Part shown: positions 40,176 to 48,989 of the stretch, one piece after another
Layout of the letters: each line of letters starts with the position of its first letter
How positions within the stretch are numbered: position 1 is the first letter of the stretch
Source: Pelagadaptatus aseana
Lineage (GTDB): Bacteria; Pseudomonadota; Gammaproteobacteria; Pseudomonadales; Cellvibrionaceae
Assembly (NCBI GenBank): GCA_040365065.1
Contig: BAABNI010000003.1
Coordinates: 248,001 to 312,000, forward strand
Length of the DNA stretch: 64,000 bases
Direction of reading: 5' to 3'
The notes under the pieces: model-generated
Told to the model about the DNA's origin: nothing
Database searches by the model: none
Seen by the model: only the letters and a program-made list of their open reading frames with translations
Program-made: the position numbers and the translations under genes

Positions 40176-40856
40176 ATGTCCACTTTAAAACTGGAACTGA
40201 AAGACGGCGTTCACGTACTGACCCTGACCGATGGCGCCAATGAAAACAAACTGACCCAAGAAGTGGTCGAGGATTACATTGCCAAACTGGATGAAATTGC
40301 CAGCTTTGAGGGCAACACAGCCCTGATGATCACCTGCGAGCATGAAAAAACGTTTTCCACCGGCATCAATCTCGAGTGGATGATGGCGCAAACGCCAGAG
40401 GGTGTTCAGCACTTCGTAAAAACTCTGGAAAAGGCCATGTTCAAGTTGGCCATGCTGAATATGCCCACCGTGGTTGCCATCAATGGCAACTGCTACGCCG
40501 GCGGTGCCATCCTGATGACCGGCTGCGATTTCCGGTTTATGCGCGCTGACCGCGGTCGCTTCTGCTACCCGGAAGTCAACATTCAGATTCCGTTTACCCC
40601 ACTGATGCAGGATCTGGTCGATGTACTGCCAAACAAACAGGTATTGAAAGAAATGTGCCTGTTGGGTCGGGCACTGACCGGGGCTGAGTGTCTGGAAGCC
40701 AATGTGGTGGACGGCTTGTTCAGCTTGGAAGAACTGCAGGAAAAAACCTTTGAGTTTGCCAAGATGCTGGCGCAGAAAGATCGCAATACCTACTCGATTA
40801 TCAAGCAGCAGATGCGACCTAATATTGAGAAGCATCGTGAAGCTATTTTTGCTTAA
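40176..40856 (+). CDS. enoyl-CoA hydratase/isomerase family protein (short crotonase)
   Basis: A 226-residue crotonase-fold protein, shorter than typical hydratases (about 260). The first oxyanion-hole strand is FSTGINLEWMM, and the second is NGNCYAGGAILMTGCDFRFM. The usual catalytic Glu pair of enoyl-CoA hydratase is not evident, so isomerase or thioesterase-like chemistry is possible. The start has a GAGAGAG ribosome site. It follows the gamma-carbonic anhydrase gene and probably shares its transcript. Confidence 0.85.
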   Translation: MSTLKLELKDGVHVLTLTDGANENKLTQEVVEDYIAKLDEIASFEGNTALMITCEHEKTFSTGINLEWMMAQTPEGVQHFVKTLEKAMFKLAMLNMPTVVAINGNCYAGGAILMTGCDFRFMRADRGRFCYPEVNIQIPFTPLMQDLVDVLPNKQVLKEMCLLGRALTGAECLEANVVDGLFSLEELQEKTFEFAKMLAQKDRNTYSIIKQQMRPNIEKHREAIFA

Positions 40857-40942
40857 TTAATTGGGAACACTTCACCCGTCACAGCTCTTGGCATCAAGTA
40901 TTGTTATGATTTTCAAAATTTTGGTACGAAGTGAGTTGTAAA

Positions 40943-41094
40943 GGGAGTGAGGTATTTGGTTTCTGGGGCTTTGATGACAGGGATGTCATCAAAGAGCTAC
41001 AGGGGCAGAAAATTGCTCCTGCATTTTCTGCATACAAGCCATCCATGGCCATAACAGTATTCACGCGTTCCCAGAAACCAAATGTCTCGCTCCC
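40943..41094. mobile_element. MITE-like element with 25-bp terminal inverted repeats
   Basis: The left end GGGAGTGAGGTATTTGG... (40943-40967) and right end ...CCAAATGTCTCGCTCCC (41070-41094) are inverted repeats matching at 22 of 25 positions. Inside are two perfect hairpins, CTTTGATGACA-GGGA-TGTCATCAAAG (40969-40994) and GCAGAAAAT/ATTTTCTGC (41005-41031). No coding frame of note and no clear target-site duplication are present. It lies in the gap between convergent crotonase and aroE. Confidence 0.65.
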
Positions 41095-41118
41095 GTCGTT
41101 AGCACCCAAAGAGAACAA

Positions 41119-41154
41119 AGAGATCCTTCAGCACTTCGTGCTTCAGGATGACAG
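41119..41154. repeat. dispersed hairpin repeat overlapping the aroE end
   Basis: Read on the minus strand it is CTGTCATCCTGA then AGCAC-GAA-GTGCT then GAAGGATCTC. It shares the CTGTCATC...GATC layout of the repeat after polA (21529-21612). Its TGA provides the aroE stop codon. Confidence 0.55.
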
Positions 41155-41973
41155 TTTGCTACGGAGAGACAAAATCACCGGCGTAATCTCAGGCCGAACC
41201 CCACGCCAAACAAAAAACGACTCCGCCGCCTGACCAACCAACATACCCAGACCGTCCGCCAGATTGGAGCAACCCCGCTCCTTGGCCCAGTGCAAAAATA
41301 CGGTTAAGTCAGCCCCGTACATCATGTCATAGCAGCAAGACCCTTCAGCCAACAAGTCATCCGGCAACGGTGGAAGGTCACCACTCAAACTGGCCGACGT
41401 ACCATTAATCACCAAATCAAATGGCTGCCCTGACAACTCATCAAACCCGCAGCCGGCAATTTTTCCGTAGCGTTTAAACTGCTCGGCCAAAGCATCGGCC
41501 TTGGCAACCGTGCGGTTGGCCACAACCACCAACTCCGGATTTTGCTCCAGCAGTGGCTGCAATACCCCGCGCACCGCACCACCGGCACCCAACACCAGAA
41601 CCCGCTTACCTTTCACCGTCCAACCCTGATTGTCGGTAATGTCCGACACCATGCCAAAACCATCGGTATTATCGCCAATGATGCTGCCATCGGCTTCAAG
41701 CTTCAGGGTATTTACCGCTCCGGCGTTGGTAGCCCGCTCGGTTAACTGATCGGCAAATTCATAGGCGTCCAGCTTGAAGGGCACGGTGATATTCAGCCCC
41801 TTGCCACCCGTCGCAAAAAATTCACGGGCCGCTGCGGCAAACTGATCCTCGGCCACCAGCTGCTTGGTGTATTGCAATGCTTCGCCGGTCTGGCTGGCAA
41901 ACTGGCCGTGAATATCCGGCGACTTGGAGTGGGCAATGGGGTTGCCGAATACCGCATACTGATCCTCAGCCAT
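41143..41973 (-). CDS. aroE: shikimate dehydrogenase AroE
   Basis: AroE reduces 3-dehydroshikimate with NADPH in aromatic amino acid synthesis. The 276 residues have the substrate site FGNPIAHSKSPDIHG, the catalytic Lys in ITVPFKLDAYEFAD, and the NADP loop VLGAGGAVRGV. I start it at MAEDQYAVFG, preceded by GGGTGA inside the hemF end. The final residues (SLRSKLSS) and stop come from a dispersed repeat, so the C-terminus may be altered relative to ancestors. It follows hemF with a few bases of overlap or contact. Confidence 0.95.
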   Translation of the reverse strand: MAEDQYAVFGNPIAHSKSPDIHGQFASQTGEALQYTKQLVAEDQFAAAAREFFATGGKGLNITVPFKLDAYEFADQLTERATNAGAVNTLKLEADGSIIGDNTDGFGMVSDITDNQGWTVKGKRVLVLGAGGAVRGVLQPLLEQNPELVVVANRTVAKADALAEQFKRYGKIAGCGFDELSGQPFDLVINGTSASLSGDLPPLPDDLLAEGSCCYDMMYGADLTVFLHWAKERGCSNLADGLGMLVGQAAESFFVWRGVRPEITPVILSLRSKLSS

Positions 41974-41975
41974 GG

Positions 41976-42884
41976 TCATTTCACCCAATCCTGATGGGGC
42001 AGAAACGCCTCGGTCAGTTCTGCTTCCGGTGAGCCGGGCTCCGGGTTCCAGTTGTACTCCCAGCGCACCATGGGTGGTAACGACATCAGAATCGATTCGG
42101 TGCGACCACCGGTCTGTAAGCCAAACAAGGTACCGCGATCGAATACCAGATTGAATTCCACATAGCGACCACGCCGGTAGAGCTGAAAATCACGCTCGCG
42201 CTCACCAAAAGCAACCTCTTTACGGGCCGCCATAATGGGTCGATACGCTTTGGTGTAGCTGTCACCCACTGCGCGCATAAAAGCAAAACTTTGCTCAAAG
42301 CCCAGTTCGTTGAAATCATCGAAAAACAGGCCACCGACACCACGGGCTTCATCGCGGTGTTTCAGGTAAAAGTATTCATCGCACCATTTTTTAAAGCGTG
42401 GATAAATGTCGTCTCCAAAAGGGTCGCAAGCCTGTTTAGCGGTCTGATGCCAGAAAACACAGTCTTCCCGGTTACCGTAGTAGGGTGTCAGATCGTAGCC
42501 ACCGCCAAACCACCAAACCGGATCTTCACCCTCCTTCTCGGCGATAAAGAAACGCACGTTAGCGTGACTGGTGGGCACATAGGGATTCTTCGGATGGATA
42601 ACCAGCGAAACCCCCATGGCCTCGAAGGAGCGACCGGCCAGCTCCGGGCGGTGAGCCGTCGCCGATGCCGGCAGCTCGCCACCAAAGACGTGGGAGAAGT
42701 TAACACCGCCCTTCTCGATCACAACGCCATTATCGAGTACCCGGGTGCGACCGCCGCCACCAGCTTCCCGCTGCCAACTGTCTTCAACAAAACCAGCGCC
42801 GCCATCTTCCTCGGCCAGTTCCTGACAAATGCGATCCTGTAAGTCCATTAAATAGGCTTTAACCGCCTGTTTGTCCGGCTGCAT
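41976..42884 (-). CDS. hemF: oxygen-dependent coproporphyrinogen III oxidase HemF
   Basis: HemF decarboxylates coproporphyrinogen III to protoporphyrinogen IX with oxygen. The 302 residues show HPKNPYVPTSHANVRFF, shown as in the family, WWFGGGYDLTPYYG, and the C-terminal WEYNWNPEPGSPEAEL segment. It fits an aerobic lifestyle and supports heme supply for the oxidase locus. It precedes aroE and follows tsaC, the Pseudomonas order minus the quinone reductase gene. Confidence 0.97.
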   Translation of the reverse strand: MQPDKQAVKAYLMDLQDRICQELAEEDGGAGFVEDSWQREAGGGGRTRVLDNGVVIEKGGVNFSHVFGGELPASATAHRPELAGRSFEAMGVSLVIHPKNPYVPTSHANVRFFIAEKEGEDPVWWFGGGYDLTPYYGNREDCVFWHQTAKQACDPFGDDIYPRFKKWCDEYFYLKHRDEARGVGGLFFDDFNELGFEQSFAFMRAVGDSYTKAYRPIMAARKEVAFGERERDFQLYRRGRYVEFNLVFDRGTLFGLQTGGRTESILMSLPPMVRWEYNWNPEPGSPEAELTEAFLPHQDWVK

Positions 42885-42928
42885 AACTTCTAACCTTATG
42901 TCTGTGTTTCTGATTAACTTCTAGGGAA

Positions 42929-43498
42929 TTAACTGTTGCGAATAATGCGACCGGTGCGAAGGTCGCGAATTTCTGAAGGATTGGCATTACCGCCCACTCG
43001 CCCCGGCGTAATCACATCAACACTGTCGCCAAAGTAGCGACGCACCTGCCAGCCTTCGAGCGCGGGCTGTAATCCCTGAGGGTTGGCGGAAGTGGAAACA
43101 ATCGGACCACCAAATGCGTCGCACAAGCCGCACACCAGAGGGTGATCCGTCACTCGCACAGCCACCGAATCAAACTGACCTTTGATCCAATCGGGCACCT
43201 GATCTTCCAAATCCGGGATCAGCCAGGTAACTGGCCCTGGCCAGCTGGCGGCCATCTGCTGGCGCTGGTCTTCACTGAGGGGACGTAACAGATACTCGAT
43301 TTGCGCCATCGAAGACGCTACCAGAATCAGGCCTTTGCTCATACTGCGTTTTTTCAGCGCCAGAATACGGTACACCGCCTGTTCATCATGAGGTGCGCAC
43401 CCCAGACCCCAGACCGCTTCTGTCGGGTAGGCAATCACCGCACCACCCCACATCAGGTCAGCGGTTCGTTGAATTTTTGGGTGTCTGGACCAATCCAT
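42929..43498 (-). CDS. tsaC: threonylcarbamoyl-AMP synthase TsaC (YrdC)
   Basis: TsaC makes threonylcarbamoyl-AMP from threonine, bicarbonate and ATP for the t6A37 modification of ANN-decoding tRNAs. The 189-residue YrdC domain has VIAYPTEAVWGLGCAPHD, ILALKKRSMSKGLILV (the KxR and SxxK region) and IVSTSANPQG. The length marks the short TsaC type without a C-terminal Sua5 domain. It lies between dprA and hemF. Confidence 0.95.
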   Translation of the reverse strand: MDWSRHPKIQRTADLMWGGAVIAYPTEAVWGLGCAPHDEQAVYRILALKKRSMSKGLILVASSMAQIEYLLRPLSEDQRQQMAASWPGPVTWLIPDLEDQVPDWIKGQFDSVAVRVTDHPLVCGLCDAFGGPIVSTSANPQGLQPALEGWQVRRYFGDSVDVITPGRVGGNANPSEIRDLRTGRIIRNS

Positions 43499-43566
43499 TT
43501 GCGCCTCTTTGCTTTGTCAGACCGTAGCCGGATAAAAGGCGCAAAGTTACCCCAGAGGCGGCAGCT

Positions 43567-44703
43567 TCACAAGCGCTGGTATCCGGCCCCCTGTTGTGCC
43601 ACCAGACCTTTGATCTGCAATCCCATCAACACAGGTAACAGGATTTCCGTCTGCCAGCCGGTCAGCTGTGCCAAGTGCTCCAATGGCGCAACATCATAGC
43701 CCAGCGCATCCAGCAATTGCTGCTCGGAGTCATCCAGCTCAGGCTTATGGGGCTGAGAAGGCCATGATTCAGACAAGGCAGGCTGATGACTGCACCAGCC
43801 TTGCAGTTCCTCGGCAATGTCTGATGCGGTTTCCACCAGTGTCGCCCCCTGCCGAATAAGATCATGGCAACCGCGGCTTTGAGGATTATGAATGGAACCG
43901 GGAATGCTAAACACTTCGCGCCCCTGCTCCAGTGCCAGCCTTGCAGTGATCAGCGAACCGCTGCGTGGCGCCGCCTCTACCACCAAAACGCGCAGAGACA
44001 AGCCGCTGACAATACGGTTACGGCTGGGAAAGTGCCGGGCCAAAGGTGCAGTGCCGGGAATGAACTCGGTAATCAGGCAACCGCCACCGGCAATTATCGA
44101 GTCGGCCAGCTGGCGATGCCGGCTCGGGTAAACGCGATCGATCCCTGTGGCCATGACCGCAATGGTATGGCCTCCCACACTGAGTGCGCCCTCATGGGCT
44201 CGGGCATCAATGCCGGCAGCGAGACCGCTGGTTATGGTGAATCCGGCCTGCGCCAGACAGGCAGAAAAGCGAAAGGCGTTATCGGCACCGCCGCGGGTCA
44301 TATTGCGACTGCCAACCACCGCCAATTGCGGCTGTGATAGCGCATCACTGTTTCCCAGTACATAGAGAGCCGGTGGGTAATCGGAAATATCCTTTAACAG
44401 CTGTGGGTAGCGATCATCTGTGTGGGTAATGATCTCTGCCCCGATGGAATCCAGCAGAGCCAGATCCTTGTTGAATTGCAACCAACAGTCACTGGTTGCT
44501 CCCCGCTGACGCAACTCCAGCAACGACGACAATAGCTTTGGTGGCAACAGCGAGCGCAATTGACTTTCCGTTGTTTGCAGCAACTGCTCCGGTGTGATGC
44601 CCGCCCTGATCAAAGCCAGATACTGGCGAGCGCCCATACCGGGTAAATACTGCAGCAAGGCAATCAGTTGATCGGGGGATTCCAGATCTTGCCACCAGGA
44701 CAT
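43567..44703 (-). CDS. dprA: DNA-processing protein DprA
   Basis: DprA protects incoming single-stranded DNA and loads RecA during natural transformation. The 378 residues have a Rossmann-like core (LAVVGSRNMTRGGADN, SGLAAGIDARAHEGAL, FPSRNRIVSGLSLRVLVVEA given in part) and a C-terminal winged-helix domain (about 310-378). I start at MSWWQDLESP, with CGGAGCTGG upstream. No other competence genes are in the window. It follows the LysM gene after a terminator, so it may have its own promoter near 44710-44790. Confidence 0.93.
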   Translation of the reverse strand: MSWWQDLESPDQLIALLQYLPGMGARQYLALIRAGITPEQLLQTTESQLRSLLPPKLLSSLLELRQRGATSDCWLQFNKDLALLDSIGAEIITHTDDRYPQLLKDISDYPPALYVLGNSDALSQPQLAVVGSRNMTRGGADNAFRFSACLAQAGFTITSGLAAGIDARAHEGALSVGGHTIAVMATGIDRVYPSRHRQLADSIIAGGGCLITEFIPGTAPLARHFPSRNRIVSGLSLRVLVVEAAPRSGSLITARLALEQGREVFSIPGSIHNPQSRGCHDLIRQGATLVETASDIAEELQGWCSHQPALSESWPSQPHKPELDDSEQQLLDALGYDVAPLEHLAQLTGWQTEILLPVLMGLQIKGLVAQQGAGYQRL

Positions 44704-44795
44704 AGCCAGCTCCGTATAAACCAAAGCCGCACAGCATCCCATCGCCGTCACTGTTTGATGATAGGTAGAAGGTATGGTTTATCGCGGGCATAAAA

Positions 44796-44818
44796 AAACC
44801 GGGAGAGTATCCCGGTTT
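44796..44818 (-). terminator. rho-independent terminator of the LysM gene
   Basis: AAACCGGGA-GAGTA-TCCCGGTTT forms a 9-bp perfect stem. On the minus strand the stem runs into seven T. It lies 18 bases after the LysM-protein stop codon and separates it from dprA. Confidence 0.88.
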
Positions 44819-44836
44819 ATTTACCGCCTGAAACTA

Positions 44837-45862
44837 TCAGGGGTTGCGTACCTTGTCTTCAACAGAAAGGGGACGAGTGGTTTCCAATACCAACGCATAG
44901 CTCATGCGCTCAAAGGTACGAAACACCATCAGCAAGCCCGCTCGCTCATCCGGCAGATCCACCGTATCACCAGCAATGCGATCGCGAACTTTGCCACCGG
45001 TTTTATAAATGGCTAACACATTGCCAATGGCCAGACCGTCACGGTCACCTCGATTGATAGCCACAACGTCCATGCTGCCAACTTGGGTCAAACCACCTTC
45101 CACGGCGATCACCACCCCTTCAATATCGGTATCGGGCGCAGATGGGAAGAAGGTCGAATCAATGGAACGCTCCTCATTGGGCAGCAAACGGTCGCCTACC
45201 CGAATTTCCTGAGTGGTTCGGGAAACAGAGAAGGTGGCAATACCGTTTTCTTCCGTTTCCAGTTTGACCGAACCAATATCCAGCGCCTGGGTACCCAGCT
45301 TTTCATCGGTTTCCGGATCGATAAAATCCTTGCCTTTGCGGTAAACGCCATAGACCGGACTACTCTCGGTAAAATCACCGCGGGCGTATAGCTGGTCACC
45401 CGCCCCCAGTACCAGATGTTTTTCCGCACCAACCAGCACATAGGGAGCCTCATCCAGCTCACCGTTGAGCACCACCCGACTGCGACTCAAAAAACTGTTG
45501 ATGGCATCCAGAGGGATCGCCGGAATCGCATCACCCAGCGGCTCAATCCGCATGGATGGGGACAATTTGTAAGTCCGGCCTGTTTCACCGCGATCTACCG
45601 TCAGACGTGGCTTGCCATCGATATAGATAAGACGAATCACATCACCGGGGTAAATCAAATGGGGGTTATCAATCTGTGGATTGGCGTGCCAGATCTCCGG
45701 CCACATCCATGGGCTCTTGAGAAAGGTTTCGGAGATATCCCACAGGGTGTCACCTTTGACCACCACGTGGCTATCAGGGTGCGAATCATTGAGCACAATC
45801 TCATCCGCCTGAACTGACAAACTCAGCCACGCGGCCGCCATACCTAGCAGTATTTTTTTCAT
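44837..45862 (-). CDS. LysM peptidoglycan-binding domain protein
   Basis: A 341-residue exported protein. The signal peptide ends at VQADE (about residue 20). A LysM domain (about 33-83) begins HVVVKGDTLWDISETFL and ends YPGDVIRLIYIDG. The rest is a beta-rich region without a catalytic motif. It stands next to dprA and divergent from def, the same place as the LysM gene (PA0020-like) in Pseudomonas. It probably binds cell wall; no enzymatic domain is seen. Confidence 0.92.
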   Translation of the reverse strand: MKKILLGMAAAWLSLSVQADEIVLNDSHPDSHVVVKGDTLWDISETFLKSPWMWPEIWHANPQIDNPHLIYPGDVIRLIYIDGKPRLTVDRGETGRTYKLSPSMRIEPLGDAIPAIPLDAINSFLSRSRVVLNGELDEAPYVLVGAEKHLVLGAGDQLYARGDFTESSPVYGVYRKGKDFIDPETDEKLGTQALDIGSVKLETEENGIATFSVSRTTQEIRVGDRLLPNEERSIDSTFFPSAPDTDIEGVVIAVEGGLTQVGSMDVVAINRGDRDGLAIGNVLAIYKTGGKVRDRIAGDTVDLPDERAGLLMVFRTFERMSYALVLETTRPLSVEDKVRNP

Positions 45863-46090
45863 TAGAATCGATCCTGTTGTGTCCGGTGATCAGCAGTATC
45901 TTTATAATAGCCAAACACCTGTGAAATGCCGGAGCCTTTCTACAGCCTATTTCAACCGCTATCAAAGGCCGAAATACTGTATGATTCATAATGTTAGCAG
46001 CGATTGTTGCATTTTTACTAGAACATTGATCTCTATCTGCAGGTTTTTGAACCGAGTTCACAAACAACCGATCACTAAAGACAGTTAATT

Positions 46091-46597
46091 ATGGCCCTAT
46101 TACCCATCCTTGAGTTTCCAGACCCACGTCTGCGCACCATTGCCGAGCCCGTTGATCAGGTGGACGATGACATCAGAACCCTGATCGACGACATGTTTGA
46201 AACCATGTACGCCGCACCGGGTATCGGTCTGGCCGCCACTCAGGTCAATGTTCATAAACAGGTTGTGGTCATGGACATCTCCGAGGAACAGGACGACCCA
46301 TTGGTCTTTATTAACCCGAAGGTAACTGTGCTGGCCGATGACACCCTGCCCTATGACGAGGGCTGCCTCTCAGTTCCGGGTTTTTATGAGACCGTCGATC
46401 GCCCCGCCAGCATTCAGGTCGAAGCGCTGGATCGCCATGGTGAAGCCTTTACCCTCGAGCCCGATGGTCTGTTGGCAGTCTGCATCCAGCACGAGCTGGA
46501 TCACCTGAACGGCAAACTGTTTGTGGACTATATTTCCACCATGAAGCGCAATCGCATCCGTAAAAAGCTGGAAAAGGTTCACCGCCAGCGCGCCTGA
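46091..46597 (+). CDS. def: peptide deformylase
   Basis: Def removes the formyl group from nascent proteins. The 168 residues carry all three motifs: GIGLAATQVN, EGCLSVPG with the metal Cys, and QHELDHLNG with HExxH. It is the first gene of def-fmt-rsmB-trkA-trkH. The 228-base gap to the divergent LysM gene holds the promoter; an AT-rich TATAAT is present near 45903 but its -35 box is unclear. Confidence 0.97.
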   Translation: MALLPILEFPDPRLRTIAEPVDQVDDDIRTLIDDMFETMYAAPGIGLAATQVNVHKQVVVMDISEEQDDPLVFINPKVTVLADDTLPYDEGCLSVPGFYETVDRPASIQVEALDRHGEAFTLEPDGLLAVCIQHELDHLNGKLFVDYISTMKRNRIRKKLEKVHRQRA

Positions 46598-46660
46598 TCA
46601 ATTCCAGCCCGCTGCCGTTACCAGCCCCTCTTCTATTGATACAGACCAAGGATTCATTGC

Positions 46661-47611
46661 ATGTCTGATTCTGGCCTTCGCATTATTTTTGCCGGCACCC
46701 CGGACTTTGCTGCCCACCACCTGCAGGTGCTGCTCAACAGCGAACACCAGGTGATAGCGGCCTACACCCAGCCGGACCGTCCAGCCGGACGCGGTAAAAA
46801 GCTTGTCTCCAGCCCAGTGAAACAGCTGGCGGAACAACATCAGGTGCCGGTCTATCAACCGCAAAATTTCAAAGACGAAGTCGATCAGCAACAATTAAAA
46901 GACCTGAACGCCGACATTATGGTGGTGGTGGCCTACGGCCTGCTACTGCCTCAGGTCGTACTCGACACCCCGCGGCTGGGTTGCATCAATGTCCACGCTT
47001 CATTACTGCCGCGCTGGCGGGGAGCCGCTCCCATTCAGCGAGCTGTTGCCGCCGGTGATAACGCGAGCGGTGTCACCATCATGCAAATGGACATAGGTCT
47101 GGACACCGGTGACATGCTGGTTAAAACCCACTGCCCCATCGCCCCCGATGAAACCGGTGGCAGCCTGCACGACAAACTGCAGGCGCAAGGGGGACCGGCA
47201 CTACTGCAAGCCCTGTCACAACTGGCTTCTGGCACCAGCCAGCCGCAAGTTCAGGATGACTCGCAGGCCAATTACGCCCACAAACTCAGCAAACAGGAAG
47301 CCGCCATCGACTGGCAGCAACCGGCCCGGCAAATTGAGCAAATGGTACGAGCCTTTAACCCCTTCCCCGTCGCCTATTTTGTCGACGGCAAGGATCGTAT
47401 TCGCGTCTGGCAGACCAAGCCACTGGCCGCAAGCAGCTCGAGCCAACCGGGTACCATTATTGCTGCCAGCAACGACGGCATTGAAGTCGCCACTGGCGAA
47501 GGCAGCCTGTTAATTGAAACCCTGCAACTGCCCGGCAAAAAGGCGCTGCCAGTAGCCAACATCCTCAACGGTTACAAAGAGCGCTTTGCCCCCGGCAAGG
47601 TCTTTGGCTGA
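46661..47611 (+). CDS. fmt: methionyl-tRNA formyltransferase
   Basis: Fmt formylates initiator Met-tRNA. The 316-residue protein has the formyl-transfer core with VVAYGLLLPQ, the folate-binding segment NVHASLLPRWRGAAPIQRA and the tRNA-binding C-terminal domain. It lies 63 bases after def, the usual functional pair, and is followed by rsmB after 2 bases. Confidence 0.97.
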   Translation: MSDSGLRIIFAGTPDFAAHHLQVLLNSEHQVIAAYTQPDRPAGRGKKLVSSPVKQLAEQHQVPVYQPQNFKDEVDQQQLKDLNADIMVVVAYGLLLPQVVLDTPRLGCINVHASLLPRWRGAAPIQRAVAAGDNASGVTIMQMDIGLDTGDMLVKTHCPIAPDETGGSLHDKLQAQGGPALLQALSQLASGTSQPQVQDDSQANYAHKLSKQEAAIDWQQPARQIEQMVRAFNPFPVAYFVDGKDRIRVWQTKPLAASSSSQPGTIIAASNDGIEVATGEGSLLIETLQLPGKKALPVANILNGYKERFAPGKVFG

Positions 47612-47613
47612 TC

Positions 47614-48912
47614 GTGGCTAACCCAACCCTGAGTGTCCGGGCCCAAGCCGCCATTACCCTGGCCCAGGTGCTGCAACAACAGGCTTCACTGGCCAGCCTG
47701 ATGACTCCGGCGCAAGATAAAGTAGCCACCAAGGATCGCGGCCTGCTGCAGGAATTGTGTTTTGGCACCCTGCGCTGGCAACCCAAACTGCAATCGGTGA
47801 TTGGCCGCTTGCTGGATAAACCTCTCAAACCCAAAGACTCCGATATCCAGGCATTGCTGTTACTGGGTCTCTATCAGATTGACTACACCCGTATTCCGGA
47901 ACACGCCGCTCTGAGCAGTACCGTCGAAGCCTGCCGGGAGCTGAAAAAGCCCTGGGCCAGCAAACTGCTGAACGGTGTGCTGCGCCGCTATCTGCGAGAG
48001 CGGCAATCCCTGCACGAACAAATGCTCAACAGCCCAGCCTTTCAAACCGCCCACCCCAACTGGCTGCGCAAACAGGTTGAACAATTTTGGCCGGATCGGG
48101 CCGATGCCATCTTTGCCGCCAATAACGATCACCCGCCGTTTACCCTGCGACTCAATAGCCACCAGCAGAGCCGTAATGACCTGCTGTCTCAAATGGCTGA
48201 TGCCAAAGCCACACCTTTCAGCCCCTTTGGGATTACTCTGGCTGCAGCCTGTGACGTAACCCAGCTACCGGGATTTAATCAGGGCTGGCTCAGTGTTCAG
48301 GATGAGGCCGCGCAACTGGCAGCGCCATTGATGGAGCTGGCCCCCGGGCAGAGGGTACTGGATGCCTGCTGTGCCCCCGGAGGTAAAACCGGCCATCTGC
48401 TGGAGCTGGAGCCACAACTCGACGAAGTGGTGGGGCTGGAGCTGGAAGAACGCCGTCTGGTGCGCGTCAGAGAAAATCTTGAACGCCTGGGTCTCTCGGC
48501 CACACTGATCTGTTGCGACGCCAACCGACTGGACGACTGGTGGGATGGCAAACCATTCGACCGCATCCTGCTCGATGCCCCCTGTTCGGCCACCGGTGTG
48601 ATTCGCCGCCACCCGGACATCAAGGTGCTGCGCAAGGCCACCGATATCACCCCTCTGGCACAAAGCCAACTGCAACTGCTCCAAAACCTCTGGCCAACCC
48701 TGAAACCCGGAGGCCTGCTGATCTATGCGACCTGCTCGGTGCTGCCCACTGAAAACACCCTAGTCGTTGAACAGTTTCTGAAACAGCAATCAGATGCCAG
48801 ACACATCCCGATCACTGCCGATTGGGGTCAGGAACAGACCTGTGGTCGCCAACTCTTGCCACAATCAGGCGGCCATGACGGTTTTTACTACTGTTGCTTA
48901 AGAAAAGAATGA
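47614..48912 (+). CDS. rsmB: 16S rRNA m5C967 methyltransferase RsmB
   Basis: RsmB (Sun/Fmu) methylates C967 of 16S rRNA. The 432 residues have a NusB-like N-terminal domain (about 1-140, LQELCFGTLRW, EHAALSSTVEACR) and a SAM-dependent domain with DACCAPGGKTGHLLE, DAPCSATGVIRRHPD and YATCSVLPTEN, which contain the two catalytic cysteines. The start codon is GTG, 2 bases after the fmt stop, so translation is probably coupled. Confidence 0.96.
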   Translation: MANPTLSVRAQAAITLAQVLQQQASLASLMTPAQDKVATKDRGLLQELCFGTLRWQPKLQSVIGRLLDKPLKPKDSDIQALLLLGLYQIDYTRIPEHAALSSTVEACRELKKPWASKLLNGVLRRYLRERQSLHEQMLNSPAFQTAHPNWLRKQVEQFWPDRADAIFAANNDHPPFTLRLNSHQQSRNDLLSQMADAKATPFSPFGITLAAACDVTQLPGFNQGWLSVQDEAAQLAAPLMELAPGQRVLDACCAPGGKTGHLLELEPQLDEVVGLELEERRLVRVRENLERLGLSATLICCDANRLDDWWDGKPFDRILLDAPCSATGVIRRHPDIKVLRKATDITPLAQSQLQLLQNLWPTLKPGGLLIYATCSVLPTENTLVVEQFLKQQSDARHIPITADWGQEQTCGRQLLPQSGGHDGFYYCCLRKE

Positions 48913-48989
48913 CTGTAGGGTCTATAGGATTCACTATCAGTCGGCGTTACAATTCCTCACTTAGCTTGGGGAATTCATGAAGGACAGGC

